Part shown: positions 49,969 to 59,435 of the stretch, one piece after another
How positions within the stretch are numbered: position 1 is the first letter of the stretch
How the letters are laid out: the number at the start of each line of letters is the position of its first letter
Source of the DNA: UBA9732 sp963599445
GTDB taxonomy: Bacteria; Spirochaetota; Spirochaetia; Sphaerochaetales; Sphaerochaetaceae
DNA: 64,000 nt
Reading direction: 5' to 3'
Assembly (NCBI GenBank): GCA_963599445.1
Contig: CAVBWZ010000005.1
Span: forward strand, 91,398-155,397
The notes under the pieces: generated by a model
Told to the model about the DNA's origin: nothing
The model's input: only the letters and a program-made list of their open reading frames with translations
The model's database searches: none
Made by a program: the position numbers and the translations under genes

Positions 49969-52224
49969 ATGATTTTCTTTGCATCGGCATCGGCCAACCA
50001 GAACGACATCGTAGAGAGAGAGGCCATAGAAGCGGGAGCGACCGACACCAACGTAAGCTCAGGCGGCGTGGAGTTCTCCGCAGACCTCGAAACGGCATAC
50101 CGTTTCAGCATGTGGACAAGAAGTGCAACAAGGCTTCTGGTGCTCATCCACCGCTACGACAAGCTGGAATCCACGGACGAACTCTACGAGCATTCCAAGA
50201 CCCTTCCATGGGAGAACTGGCTCAGCCCTGAAAAGACGTTCGCCATAACGGAGACCGTATCGGACTGCCGCTGGATACGAAACAGCCATTTCGCATCACT
50301 AAGGCTCAAGGATGCAATCGTCGAAAGATGCAGGGACAACTACAACGGGGAGCGTCCATCCGTCGACAGGGACAATCCGGACATAGTCTTCCACCTCCAC
50401 GTGAACCGCAACCTCGTAAGCTGGTACGTGGACTTTGCAGGACGCGACCTCTCGCATCGCGGATACAGGACATCCCAGACGCAGGCCGTCATGGGCGAGT
50501 TCATGGCCGCATCCCTTCTCTACCGCAGCGACTGGTACAAGAAGCTCAGGGCATCGTTCGAGGACGAAAGCGTGGAGGCTCCAACCCTACTTGACCCATT
50601 CTGCGGCAGCGGCACGATATGCATAGAAGCCGCACTCATGGCCTCCAACACCGCACCGGGACTACTCAAGGCCGATACCTTTGCGTTCACAAAACTCCCA
50701 ATACACAAGCCAGAACTCTGGGAGAAGGTCAAAACGGAAGCCCTGAATGCACAGAAAGAGTGCAGATGCAGAATCATAGGTTGGGATATAGACCCTCGTG
50801 CAGTTGAAATCTCAAACTCCAACGCATTTGCGGCGGACGTGACGGACATGGTCGAATTCGAAGTCAGGGACTTCACCAAGACAACACGCGAAGACGTCCC
50901 GTCACAGACCGGCTACATCGTGACCGACCCACCTTACGGCGTAAGGCTCGACAGCGGATCGGCCGCAATAAGAAGGCTCTACACTAAAATGGGAGAGGTG
51001 ATATGCCAGGTGTTCTCCGGTTGGTCCATAGCAATCCTATGCGGCAACAGCGAACTCTTGAGCTTCATAGACCTCAAACCGAACAGAACCAACACCCTCT
51101 ACAACGGAGGCATAGAATGCCAGGCGGCGCACTACTACATATTCAGCGAGGAGGAGCGCCAGAACATGTTGGAGAAGGCCAAGGAAAGGAAGGCCCAGCG
51201 CCTTGCGCAACCTCTCTCACCTGGCGCGCAGATGGCTGCGAACCGTCTCAAGAAGAACCTTGCCACCATTGGCGAAGAGATGAAGAAGCAGGGAGTCACC
51301 TCGTATCGACTCTACGATGCGGACATGCCCGAATACAGCGCAGCCATAGACGTATATGAAGGCAAATGGATAAACCTTCAGGAGTATGCGGCACCAAGCT
51401 CCATAGATCCGGAGGACGCACAGAGAAGGCTCGAAGAGCTCATCCTTGCAACCGAGAGGGTCACGGGCATAGACTACGAGAACATATACGTCAAGCGCAG
51501 GGAGATCCAGAAGGGCGCGAACCAGTATATGAGACGCAGCTCAAGCTCCCACTACATGATAGCCAACGAGAACGGACACAAGTTCTTCGTGAACTTTGCA
51601 GACTACCTCGATACGGGAATATTCCTTGACCACAGGCCGGTAAGAAAGATGATAGAGGGCATGAGCCGAGACAAGAGGTTCCTCAACCTCTTCTGCTACA
51701 CCGCAACGGCTACGGTGTACGCCGCTGCAGGCGGTGCGCTGTCCACTGTAAGCGTGGACACGAACGCCAACTACCTCGACTGGGCAATGCGCAACATGCA
51801 GGCCAACGGTTTCAATACGATGAACCACTTCTTCTACAGGGACGACTGCCTTGCCTTCCTTAGGGAGAACAGGGACGTGTTCGACCTCATCTTCTGCGAC
51901 CCTCCAACGTTCTCAAACAGCAAGGGACGTGGAAGCTTCGATGTCCAGCGCGACCACGGATACCTGATCCGCTGCTGCATGAAGCACCTTGCAAACGGCG
52001 GCACGCTCATATTCTCAACCAACTACACCCGCTTCAAGATGTTCGGCGAGATATACGAAGACTTCATCGTGGAGGACATCACGGACAGCACGATTGGCGA
52101 CGACTTCAAGCGCAACAGCAAGATCCACCAGTGCTACCTGATCCGCCACAGAACAGAGCAGGCCCAGTACATAGAGCCAACCAAGAAGACGGTCCTTATA
52201 AGAAAGGCGGTCAGAAAGTCCTGA
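49969..52224 (+). CDS. rlmL: Bifunctional 23S rRNA methyltransferase RlmKL
   Basis: A 751-residue fusion. Residues about 40-150 hold a THUMP domain; the first methyltransferase domain has the catalytic motif VTDPPYGVRL (about 320) for m2G2445; the second has SVDTNANYLDW, FCDPPTFSNSKG and DHGYLIRCC for m7G2069. GGAGA lies 6-8 bases before the ATG. The gene ends in a hairpin that overlaps its stop. Confidence 0.92.
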   Translation: MIFFASASANQNDIVEREAIEAGATDTNVSSGGVEFSADLETAYRFSMWTRSATRLLVLIHRYDKLESTDELYEHSKTLPWENWLSPEKTFAITETVSDCRWIRNSHFASLRLKDAIVERCRDNYNGERPSVDRDNPDIVFHLHVNRNLVSWYVDFAGRDLSHRGYRTSQTQAVMGEFMAASLLYRSDWYKKLRASFEDESVEAPTLLDPFCGSGTICIEAALMASNTAPGLLKADTFAFTKLPIHKPELWEKVKTEALNAQKECRCRIIGWDIDPRAVEISNSNAFAADVTDMVEFEVRDFTKTTREDVPSQTGYIVTDPPYGVRLDSGSAAIRRLYTKMGEVICQVFSGWSIAILCGNSELLSFIDLKPNRTNTLYNGGIECQAAHYYIFSEEERQNMLEKAKERKAQRLAQPLSPGAQMAANRLKKNLATIGEEMKKQGVTSYRLYDADMPEYSAAIDVYEGKWINLQEYAAPSSIDPEDAQRRLEELILATERVTGIDYENIYVKRREIQKGANQYMRRSSSSHYMIANENGHKFFVNFADYLDTGIFLDHRPVRKMIEGMSRDKRFLNLFCYTATATVYAAAGGALSTVSVDTNANYLDWAMRNMQANGFNTMNHFFYRDDCLAFLRENRDVFDLIFCDPPTFSNSKGRGSFDVQRDHGYLIRCCMKHLANGGTLIFSTNYTRFKMFGEIYEDFIVEDITDSTIGDDFKRNSKIHQCYLIRHRTEQAQYIEPTKKTVLIRKAVRKS

Positions 52225-52229
52225 CCGCC
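52206..52229 (+). terminator. Hairpin overlapping the rlmL stop
   Basis: Perfect 9-bp arms GGCGGTCAG and CTGACCGCC with a 6-base loop, the right arm containing the TGA. It is followed by CAAAAGTCC, with no real T-run, so it is a weak intrinsic terminator at best. Confidence 0.6.
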
Positions 52230-52427
52230 CAAAAGTCCAAACCCTTATTTGCATGATTACTCAATTTTTGCCATTGGAACCATCCAGTTGCTATAGGAAT
52301 CGAAAACTATCATGAGGAGTTTCTGATACAATCAAACAAAAGACTACTCTTTCAGAAAATGCCCCAAGAAAGGACTCTTTTTTAACGCAACACTGCAACA
52401 CAATTACGAAGTTTCCAATTCAAACAC

Positions 52428-53729
52428 TCACTTTTCTTTTTTCTGCTCGTCAAGACCTTCGAAAAGCGCCTGCATAGTAGGGTTTCCTTTCACAAGTTTC
52501 CGGACAGTGAGGTCCTCAGCCTTTTCGTTTGCAATCCTGAGATTTTTGTTAGAACCTAAAAGGTTTTTCTTTACCATCTCAAGCCTCTTTATCGCATTGT
52601 CTATCTCTTTGATAGCATCGTTATACTTTTCGTTTGCAATTCTGTAATTCCTATCGAAATCCTGCTTGAAGCTGTTCAAATTGCTTTCAAAATTTGAAAC
52701 ATCAATATTCTGGGCCTTTATGATATCAAGCTCGCGTCTGTAACCTAAAGACTTCAGTGACGCATTCCGAATCAATGTAATCAAGGGAATGAAAAACTGA
52801 GGTCTTATAACATACATTTTCGGATATTTGTGGGAGACATCTACGATTCCCCCATTGTAAAGATCATTTTCGGGCTCAAGCATTGATACCAATACAGCGT
52901 ACTCACACCTCTTCTGTATTCTATCCTTGTCGAGTTTGGCAAAGAAATCCTCGTTCTTATGTTTTTTGTCGGTGTCGTCCGCCTCGTTCTTCATTTCAAA
53001 CATAATGGAGACAAGTTCAAGTCCTCCATCGAAATCTTTGAAAATGAAGTCTCCTTTGGAACCGCTACTTGCATCATTGTCCTTCTCAAAATATGCATTT
53101 GGGAAAGCCGCAGGCCTTATTTTGTCGAATTCGTTGTGACAGTAGAGCTCAAGGCTCTCTCCGATAGCTTTTGTTGAAAGACTTTTCTTGAAATCCCTAA
53201 GGCGGTCAATTTCCTCCTGATACATTCTACTTTGGACATCGAATCCATCCTTTTGGTTCTTAAGGGCAAGTTCATGCATAGCATTTGACGTCCTGATTTC
53301 ACTCTGAAGTTCAGAGATTGCAACATTTTTCTCTTCAATAATACCTCTCAAGGTTTCCTGAGCCTGTGAAACCGCAAGACTTTTTCGAATCTCAAGAGAG
53401 TCCATTTGCGCTTTGAGCGAAGCTATTTCCTCATCCTTGGCCTTTAGTGCCTGCATAACAGCGATTGATTTCTCGGAGTCCTTAGTCTTCAACTCTGCAG
53501 TCAGTACAGAAATCGTTTCATTACGCTTTGAAATCTCACTGCGGAAAGAGGTTTCCAATTCTGCCCTTGCAGTTGAAACAGCGGCTGCACACTCTCTGTC
53601 TTTGGATTCAAGCCTTGCCTTAACTTCCCTCTCGAATTCATCATTGCGAACCTGTTGAACGATTGCGAGATAGTCGTTCTCATCCACAGTAAACGTAGTC
53701 TTACAATTTGGGCATACCAACTCTGCCAT
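52428..53729 (-). CDS. DUF2130 domain protein with N-terminal zinc-ribbon-like start and coiled coil
   Basis: A 433-residue protein. MAELVCPNCKTTFTVDENDY is a half zinc ribbon, residues about 30-185 a long coiled coil (ELQSEIRTSNAMHELALKNQ and similar), and from about 190 the DUF2130 core (IGESLELYCHNEFDKIRPAAFP..GDFIFKD, ELVSIMFEMKNEADDTDKKHKNEDFFAKLDKDR). The core resembles a nuclease fold with acidic and Lys residues (FEMKNE). A role in defence or DNA processing is possible, none is proven. The start at ATG 53729 has AAAGGAA. The extension to 53828 is rejected. Confidence 0.82.
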   Translation of the reverse strand: MAELVCPNCKTTFTVDENDYLAIVQQVRNDEFEREVKARLESKDRECAAAVSTARAELETSFRSEISKRNETISVLTAELKTKDSEKSIAVMQALKAKDEEIASLKAQMDSLEIRKSLAVSQAQETLRGIIEEKNVAISELQSEIRTSNAMHELALKNQKDGFDVQSRMYQEEIDRLRDFKKSLSTKAIGESLELYCHNEFDKIRPAAFPNAYFEKDNDASSGSKGDFIFKDFDGGLELVSIMFEMKNEADDTDKKHKNEDFFAKLDKDRIQKRCEYAVLVSMLEPENDLYNGGIVDVSHKYPKMYVIRPQFFIPLITLIRNASLKSLGYRRELDIIKAQNIDVSNFESNLNSFKQDFDRNYRIANEKYNDAIKEIDNAIKRLEMVKKNLLGSNKNLRIANEKAEDLTVRKLVKGNPTMQALFEGLDEQKKEK

Positions 53730-53901
53730 AAAAATGTTCCTTTCCAAAGGAAACCCTACCTTTGGCTCATAAATCAAATAGTACACTTGAAGTCGTGTTT
53801 CAATGCACATCCAGCTACTCAATATCAATACAATTCTTTTCTTTAATTGAAAATAATTCCTCCAATTTCAGCAAAATCACATTGTATCCTGCGGTCGATG
53901 C

Positions 53902-53911
53902 NNNNNNNNNN
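53902..53911. other. Assembly gap (ten N)
   Basis: Ten N bases separate the upstream of the DUF2130 gene from the next HTH gene. The flanks share GATGC on both sides. The true gap size is unknown, and the neighbourhood across it should not be assumed continuous. Confidence 0.99.
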
Positions 53912-53994
53912 GATGCGAAGCGTACAATCTCAGACCCCTATCTAGGAAGTTAAAAACAGACGCGAGAAAAAACTTTAGAACAGGGAGATATTTG

Positions 53995-54753
53995 TTAGAA
54001 AGGCGTTATACTCGATATGAAGTCATCCAACACAACTTTTGTGTTTTGTGTCAATCTTACATGTCCAAACGTATCCCCGATGGTTTTGTAAAGCTCCCTG
54101 AGATTTTCATCAAGAGAAATGGCCGTGTTTTGCCCTGTATGAAACAGAAGCTCCAGTTTATTGTCATTAACAATTAACATCTCATGCCATGCAAAGGCTG
54201 GCACATTCTCGTCTACAATACAAGCATCTTGCGGTACTTCAACGTATACAATAAACAATTTGGCACCCCTACTGTTCAAATCAACATCATATACATCACC
54301 TGAGAATACTACATATTGATCAGGAAAAGCGAGAGATTGATACGACAAATCAGGAAACGTATCATCTTCATAGTAACTCTTTTTGATAAAACAAGCCGTT
54401 ATGTCATCTTCTGTAAAGCTTGATAATATCTGGCCTTTCGTCCTTCTATTCCAAATAAGACTTCCATCAATCGTATTAGACAAAAGCTTTGAAATAAGAT
54501 TATCTAGGAAGAGTTCATTCTTTGTCATCTTTGAATACGAAGCATAGACGAGAGAGGAGATAGTCGTATCTAGGAACGAAGCAATACTATCAACCGTATC
54601 TATTGAAGGATTTGAAGTATTATCCTCTGAAAATGTCTTTGCAATGTACCCCGTACTTTTGCCAATAGCCGCATCAAGGTCTGACATCTTTTTGCCATGC
54701 TCCGCCAGTTTAAAACGGATATTCGAGGCAAGTCTCACTTTGTCATATTTCAT
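53995..54753 (-). CDS. Cro/C1-like HTH protein with unknown C-terminal domain
   Basis: A 252-residue protein. An N-terminal helix-turn-helix (RLASNIRFKLAEHGKKMSDLDAAIGKSTGYIAKTF) is followed by a roughly 180-residue domain of mixed composition (YYEDDTFPDLSYQSLAFPD, VPAFAWHEMLIVNDNKLELLFHTG), which I do not recognise. The shape suggests a phage- or island-type regulator with a sensor domain. GGAGGGATTCT precedes the ATG at 54753. It lies in an accessory stretch. Confidence 0.72.
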   Translation of the reverse strand: MKYDKVRLASNIRFKLAEHGKKMSDLDAAIGKSTGYIAKTFSEDNTSNPSIDTVDSIASFLDTTISSLVYASYSKMTKNELFLDNLISKLLSNTIDGSLIWNRRTKGQILSSFTEDDITACFIKKSYYEDDTFPDLSYQSLAFPDQYVVFSGDVYDVDLNSRGAKLFIVYVEVPQDACIVDENVPAFAWHEMLIVNDNKLELLFHTGQNTAISLDENLRELYKTIGDTFGHVRLTQNTKVVLDDFISSITPF

Positions 54754-54856
54754 AGAATCCCTCCTGACGGTTAAAGAATAATCAAACAAAATTCAAAAGT
54801 CAAGATAATAATCTATAAATTGATAATTTTCCATTATGCGAAAATTCTACAAATTC

Positions 54857-55582
54857 TTATTTCATATCAAAAGCAATGTATTCTCCTTCTTGAGGCTGCC
54901 TACAAAACGACTCCATTCTACGCTGAATAACTTTGACATACTGCTTGTGCATCGTGTTAACTTTGCTTTTTACGAGTTGGGCGATACGTAAGGCGTCTTT
55001 GGTCTGAGCTACACAGAAGCCTCTACTCCCCTTCACTTTTTCAAGTAGATTGGAAAAGTCTCTAGAACAAAGAGAGTTCTTTATATCTTCCAAGCCTTCT
55101 CTGTTGTATCTACCTATCAGGGGAGATACCATATGGTAATTTGGAGAATGTTCCGAACGAGTGTACGCTTTAACAAAACAACCTTCTTTGAGGTTATCGC
55201 ATATTGCAATGTAACCAAAAGTTCCTATGTTTATCAGAATTACATCTTCTAAATAGCAGCCAGAAGCTACAACACGCCTCAAATGGCTCATTCCAAACCG
55301 ATTGAAGCAATCGGATATCCAAAGAAAGTCATACCCGTTGAAAACAAGTTTCCTTTTCAGAAGTTTTTCTACACCAATGGAAATATCCTTTTTCTGCAAG
55401 TAGCTCTTTGATTGGCATTCACTTGATTTGCCGCTTGTTTCCGACTTATCCTGCTGAAGTTTTTTGAACTTTCTCTTTGCATTGGATTTCTTTAGGACGT
55501 TCCGACTTTTTGTAATAGAAACCACGCCTCTACCTTTTGCCTGAGAGTATGTAGGAATGGTTTCACAGATTCCTTTGCTCAT
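54857..55582 (-). CDS. Hypothetical protein, basic N-terminus
   Basis: A 241-residue protein with a long Lys/Ser-rich, probably disordered N-terminus (KSNAKRKFKKLQQDKSETSGKSS) and a globular part from about residue 70 (VFNGYDFLWISDCFNRFGMSHLRRV, IGTFGYIAICDNLKEGCFVKAYTR). It has no signal, membrane helix or catalytic motif I recognise. ATG 55582 follows AGGAGAAATTG, a good ribosome site, so the gene is likely real. Function unknown. Confidence 0.6.
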   Translation of the reverse strand: MSKGICETIPTYSQAKGRGVVSITKSRNVLKKSNAKRKFKKLQQDKSETSGKSSECQSKSYLQKKDISIGVEKLLKRKLVFNGYDFLWISDCFNRFGMSHLRRVVASGCYLEDVILINIGTFGYIAICDNLKEGCFVKAYTRSEHSPNYHMVSPLIGRYNREGLEDIKNSLCSRDFSNLLEKVKGSRGFCVAQTKDALRIAQLVKSKVNTMHKQYVKVIQRRMESFCRQPQEGEYIAFDMK

Positions 55583-55662
55583 CAATTTCTCCTATTGGAT
55601 TCAATCATCTGAGACTTTCAATTCGCAAACAATCAATAAACAACCAATGTCAGTTTGAAAAA

Positions 55663-56139
55663 CTATATGCTTGGAATTGATTGGATTGCTTTCTTCAGCG
55701 CATGGTCTATGTCATCCTGATATCCCCAACCCAAACAATATCTTCCTTCGCACACAAGAATAGACTGCGCCGTCTTTGAATCATAGAACACAAGTGTCAC
55801 CGTTGAAAAAAGACTGTTGGTCTAACTTTCACCCAAAAGGACCAAATCTGCATCGTCGCTTGAATCAGTCACAGTATATCCTTTGGAAACCAATTCTCTT
55901 CTTAACCTTTCGACATTCTTCAGGGATCCAAGCTTAATGGTTTCCGAAGAAGAACTGAACATCACGATATTCCCAACAGGAACACCGACACCACTATGAG
56001 ATACGGTAGTAGAACTACAATCCAGAGAGATGAACACTTTCTTCCCTTTTAGCTCCTCGCTAGAATAGGAACCTGTTCTTGTAGACGCACAAGAGACCAA
56101 AAGTAAACACAGTAAAAAAGAAGCTATAATCCTTTTCAT
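55663..56139 (-). pseudogene. Small lipoprotein gene interrupted by in-frame TAG
   Basis: ATG 56139 opens a lipoprotein signal (IASFLLCLLLVSC). The frame meets TAG at 55822-55824 after ADLVLLGES. Reading on in the same phase continues sensibly as TNSLFSTVTLVFYDSKTAQS, then VCEGRYCLGWGYQDDIDHALKKA and a TAG at 55663, giving about 157 residues. The C-terminal part reads like the end of a DUF4136-type outer-membrane lipoprotein. A single sense-to-TAG change is the simplest reading. Confidence 0.65.
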
Positions 56140-56485
56140 TTCAAATCCCAACAACTTCTTAGAATACCATATACGAATTCAATGTACCACTGCCATTTTT
56201 TAAATCATTCTAATTTCACATAGTCTCTGAATTATCAATCCATGCAAGGCATTACATAATGTACCTTCGCATCGTGTTACGCATGCAGATATAGAAGCAG
56301 ATACTCATTTCGCGTCTTGGGTATTCTTGGTAACCTTTTAAATGAAAGCCACTGCCTTTTCTTAATTAGGAAAATTGACAAATAACCGCCGTGCAAAGTT
56401 TCAAAACAGGAATTAAGAAAAGTTGGCAATTAAGAATAGTTTTAATTATTCCTTTCAGAAACAGCAGAACCATACTATAATCATA
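56140..56485. promoter_or_regulatory. Intergenic region before ORF6N gene with repeated AATTAAGAA elements
   Basis: No gene is seen here. It holds a perfect 12-bp inverted pair CTTTTCTTAATT (56356-56367) / AATTAAGAAAAG (56411-56422), plus a further AATTAAGAATAG (56428-56439). A TATAAT box lies at 56476-56481 with a weak TTTCAG 17 bp upstream. The repeats are candidate operators for the ORF6N gene. Confidence 0.55.
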
Positions 56486-57571
56486 ATGTACAATCAAATA
56501 GAGGGAGATGCCATTTTGCCTGACAATCCTAAAGAAATCGCCATTGTTGAGGAAAGTACAATCCGCAACAAGATATACGAAGTCCGTGGCATGAAGGTCA
56601 TGTTGGACTTCGAACTCGCAGAAATCTACGGATACACGACAAAAGCTTTCAACCAACAAGTCAAGAACAATGAGGCAAAATTTGATGAGGACTTTAGATT
56701 CAAACTGACACGAGAAGAAGTAGAAGAACTATCGAGGTCAAAAAATTTGACCTCGATACAAACAGAAGGAAGAAAAGGTGGACGAGCGTATCTTCCATGG
56801 GCTTTCACCGAGTCTGGAATATACATGCTCATGACAATTCTCAAAGGAGACCTTGCAACAAAACAGAGCAAAGCCTTAATCCGAACCTTCCGAGCAATGA
56901 AGGACTACATAGTGGAGAACCAAGGCCTTATAGGACAGCAGGAATATCTGAGACTTTCCATGCAGGTGACGGACAGCGTCAAGGAGAACATCAGGATGCG
57001 TCGAGACCTGGAAGACCTTACAGATGACATGAGAGGTGTCCTAGATAAACTCAGCGATGTCGTTCTGAAGTCCGAGCTCTCACCAATATTGCTCGAGATG
57101 GGAAAGCCTGAAGACAAGAGGGAGTACCTTTTCCTCAACGGACAGCCGATGAAGGCGATCGATGCATACATGACGATATATGGAATGGCCAAAAAGACAA
57201 TCCACGTTGTAGACGACTACGTCAATCCCAAAACCCTTCACCTGCTTCAAGGCGCGAAGGGCGGCGTTGCAATTACACTTATAACCGACAACAAAGGGAA
57301 CTATCTGAAGGAAAGCGACATTGTGGACTTCCAAAGCGAATTCCCTCAGAACCCCCTTTCAATACTGCAATCGAAGAACATATCTCATGACAGATTCATC
57401 GTACTGGATTATGGAACGGAGGACGAAAAGGATTTCCATTGCGGAGCCTCCTCCAAGGATGCAGGATATAGGGCAACGGCAATCATTGAGTTCAAGGACG
57501 GCCAAATCAAAACAGCACTCAGCCAGCTGTTGGCTACAATGCTGTCGAATCCTAGGCTCGTACTAAAATAA
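56486..57571 (+). CDS. ORF6N domain protein with PLD-like C-terminal segment
   Basis: A 361-residue protein. The N-terminal ORF6N domain (VRGMKVMLDFELAEIYGYTTKAFNQQVKNN..FDEDFRFKLT, GGRAYLPWAFTESGIYML) is a KilA/phage-antirepressor-type DNA-binding module. The C-terminal 140 residues (KKTIHVVDDYVNPKTLHLL, HDRFIVLDYG, FHCGASSKDAG) resemble a phospholipase-D-like nuclease fold with degenerate HKD motifs. The ATG at 56486 lies only 4 bases after a TATAAT box. A TTG at 56516 with GAGGGAG upstream is an alternative start. Accessory gene. Confidence 0.8.
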   Translation: MYNQIEGDAILPDNPKEIAIVEESTIRNKIYEVRGMKVMLDFELAEIYGYTTKAFNQQVKNNEAKFDEDFRFKLTREEVEELSRSKNLTSIQTEGRKGGRAYLPWAFTESGIYMLMTILKGDLATKQSKALIRTFRAMKDYIVENQGLIGQQEYLRLSMQVTDSVKENIRMRRDLEDLTDDMRGVLDKLSDVVLKSELSPILLEMGKPEDKREYLFLNGQPMKAIDAYMTIYGMAKKTIHVVDDYVNPKTLHLLQGAKGGVAITLITDNKGNYLKESDIVDFQSEFPQNPLSILQSKNISHDRFIVLDYGTEDEKDFHCGASSKDAGYRATAIIEFKDGQIKTALSQLLATMLSNPRLVLK

Positions 57572-57602
57572 TCATTTTCTTCTTTTCCTCGCATTTTGGA
57601 CT

Positions 57603-57628
57603 TTTATGAAGAAAATTTTCTTCATAAA
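57603..57628. terminator. 26-bp perfect palindrome between convergent genes
   Basis: Arms TTTATGAAGAAAA and TTTTCTTCATAAA abut with no loop, between the ORF6N stop (57571) and the ABC gene stop (57669). Likely a bidirectional terminator with internal A/T tracts, or a cruciform-forming site. Confidence 0.7.
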
Positions 57629-57668
57629 CCTGCATTTTACCGTTTACTGAAGAAACTCAGCAGTACGG

Positions 57669-59432
57669 CTATTCACCCAAAGAACAGGAGATATGCCAAC
57701 CTTCGGCTTTCTCACGAATACTCATGAAACGACGATACAAACCATCGTGAGCCACAAGCTCATCATGCGTTCCGCTTTCCACAATCCTTCCGTCATCCAC
57801 GACAAGGATCTGGTCTGCATTCTGGATTGTCGCAAGCCTATGGGCTATGGTGATTATGGTCTTGCCTTTGGTGAGCTCAGAGATGGCACCTTGTATGAGA
57901 TGCTCGTTCTCCGGGTCTATGCTGGCGGTGGCTTCGTCAAGGATGATGATTGGTGCATCCTTGAGGATTGCACGGGCAATGGATATGCGCTGCTTCTCAC
58001 CGCCGGAAAGCGTCCCGCCACCCTCGCCCACCACGGTGTCATAGCCGTTTGGAAGCGCCATGATGAAATCGTGGCAACGGGCCTTTTTGGCAGCTTCAAT
58101 CATTTGGGATTCAGTGGCATCGGGCTTGCCAAAGCAAATGTTGGCACGTATCGTGTCGTTGAAAAGGTATACGTTCTGGAACACCATGGAGATGTTTGAA
58201 AGAAGGCTGTCGCAGGTGAATTCCCTGAGGTCGTGGCCTCCTATGCTAATGCTGCCGCGTTGCGGGTCATAGAAGCGGGCAATCAAGCTGCATATCGTGG
58301 TCTTGCCGGAACCAGACGGCCCTACGATTGCGGTCGTGGTCCTTTCAGGGATCCTGAAGCTCACATCCTGCAGGACCTTCCTTGAATCGTAGCCAAAATC
58401 CACATCCTTGAACTCTATGTCGTAATGGTCCAGTTTCACGTCCTTGCCGTTGGAATCTATGAAATGCTCGCCTTTTAGGGCATCAAGCTGGTTCATGGCA
58501 TCGTCTATGACACCCAACGTGTGAGCGCTGTCGCTTATAGGTTCAAGACTTGCGAAGATGCTGAACGAATAGAAGATGAATACGAGTGTCTTGGTCAGAT
58601 CCATTTGACCGGAAACACACATGGCCGCCGCTGCGAATGCAAGTCCTACGGAACCGCATTTGAGCGCCAACAGATGCAAGGCGTTCGCCGGTACATAGCC
58701 CCATTCTATCTTTATGTGTATCCTCTTGCTGTCGCGGACGGCCTTTGTGACGGCATCCATCGAGGCTCCGCCCTTTCCAAACGACTTCACGACGGATAGC
58801 CCTCGTGCATACTCTATCACGGCGCCGGTCATATCCTTGTTGGCCTTGGCCTCCACAGGAGAGTTGATACGGCTGTAGTGGGATATTACAAGCATGAACC
58901 CAAGCGACGCTGCAGCGGCGACAAGTGCAATCAAAGCCGCAACAGGACTCACGATAAGCAGGCATACGAAGATAACCAAGAAGTTGAGGTAGCCACCCAC
59001 GAAGTTGTCTATCATCCTTATACCCATGTTCTCAAGGGTGGACAGCCCTGTGGTTATGGAGCTCAGGATGTTGCCGGTGCTGACTTGTTGGAAGTATCCA
59101 AGAGAGACACGCTTCATGGCATCGCCTACCGCCAAACGGTCGCGGGCTGTAAGCTGATATCCTATGGGCTCCTGAAGTCTTGCCCTGAAATAGTCGAAAA
59201 GGAACCTGAAGAATACAAGCACAACCTGTATGACAAGGCACTTCCATATCCATGAAGCATCGAATATAGCCCCTGAACGCACGCTTTCGAACAGCAGACC
59301 AATCACATAGGCTGCAAGCGCAACGGGCATGGCAGTGAATATGTGAGAGAAGAATGTCATCACGAAACCAAGGTAGAGCTTGCCTTTGAACTCACCGCAC
59401 CAGTTGATTATCCTCTTTACAGTCCTGAACAT
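57669..59432 (-). CDS. Half-size ABC transporter (membrane domain plus ATPase), second of pair
   Basis: A 587-residue ABC type IV half-transporter: about six helices in residues 1-320, then the ATPase with Walker A GPSGSGKTTICS (about 370), Q-loop VFQNVYLFNDT, signature LSGGEKQRISIAR, Walker B IIILDEATASID and the H-loop IAHRLAT. It resembles the YbtP/YbtQ and lipid/drug half-transporters that act as heterodimers. Its start lies 3 bp after the partner's stop, with GGAGGAG there. Direction and cargo unknown. Confidence 0.9.
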   Translation of the reverse strand: MFRTVKRIINWCGEFKGKLYLGFVMTFFSHIFTAMPVALAAYVIGLLFESVRSGAIFDASWIWKCLVIQVVLVFFRFLFDYFRARLQEPIGYQLTARDRLAVGDAMKRVSLGYFQQVSTGNILSSITTGLSTLENMGIRMIDNFVGGYLNFLVIFVCLLIVSPVAALIALVAAAASLGFMLVISHYSRINSPVEAKANKDMTGAVIEYARGLSVVKSFGKGGASMDAVTKAVRDSKRIHIKIEWGYVPANALHLLALKCGSVGLAFAAAAMCVSGQMDLTKTLVFIFYSFSIFASLEPISDSAHTLGVIDDAMNQLDALKGEHFIDSNGKDVKLDHYDIEFKDVDFGYDSRKVLQDVSFRIPERTTTAIVGPSGSGKTTICSLIARFYDPQRGSISIGGHDLREFTCDSLLSNISMVFQNVYLFNDTIRANICFGKPDATESQMIEAAKKARCHDFIMALPNGYDTVVGEGGGTLSGGEKQRISIARAILKDAPIIILDEATASIDPENEHLIQGAISELTKGKTIITIAHRLATIQNADQILVVDDGRIVESGTHDELVAHDGLYRRFMSIREKAEGWHISCSLGE

Positions 59433-59435
59433 GGC

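Noticed and set aside
42176..55824. General TAG reassignment in this organism
   Set aside because: Several intact genes (the alpha-oxoamine synthase, GNAT, AAA ATPase, metal importer ATPase) end naturally at TAG, so it acts as a normal stop here.
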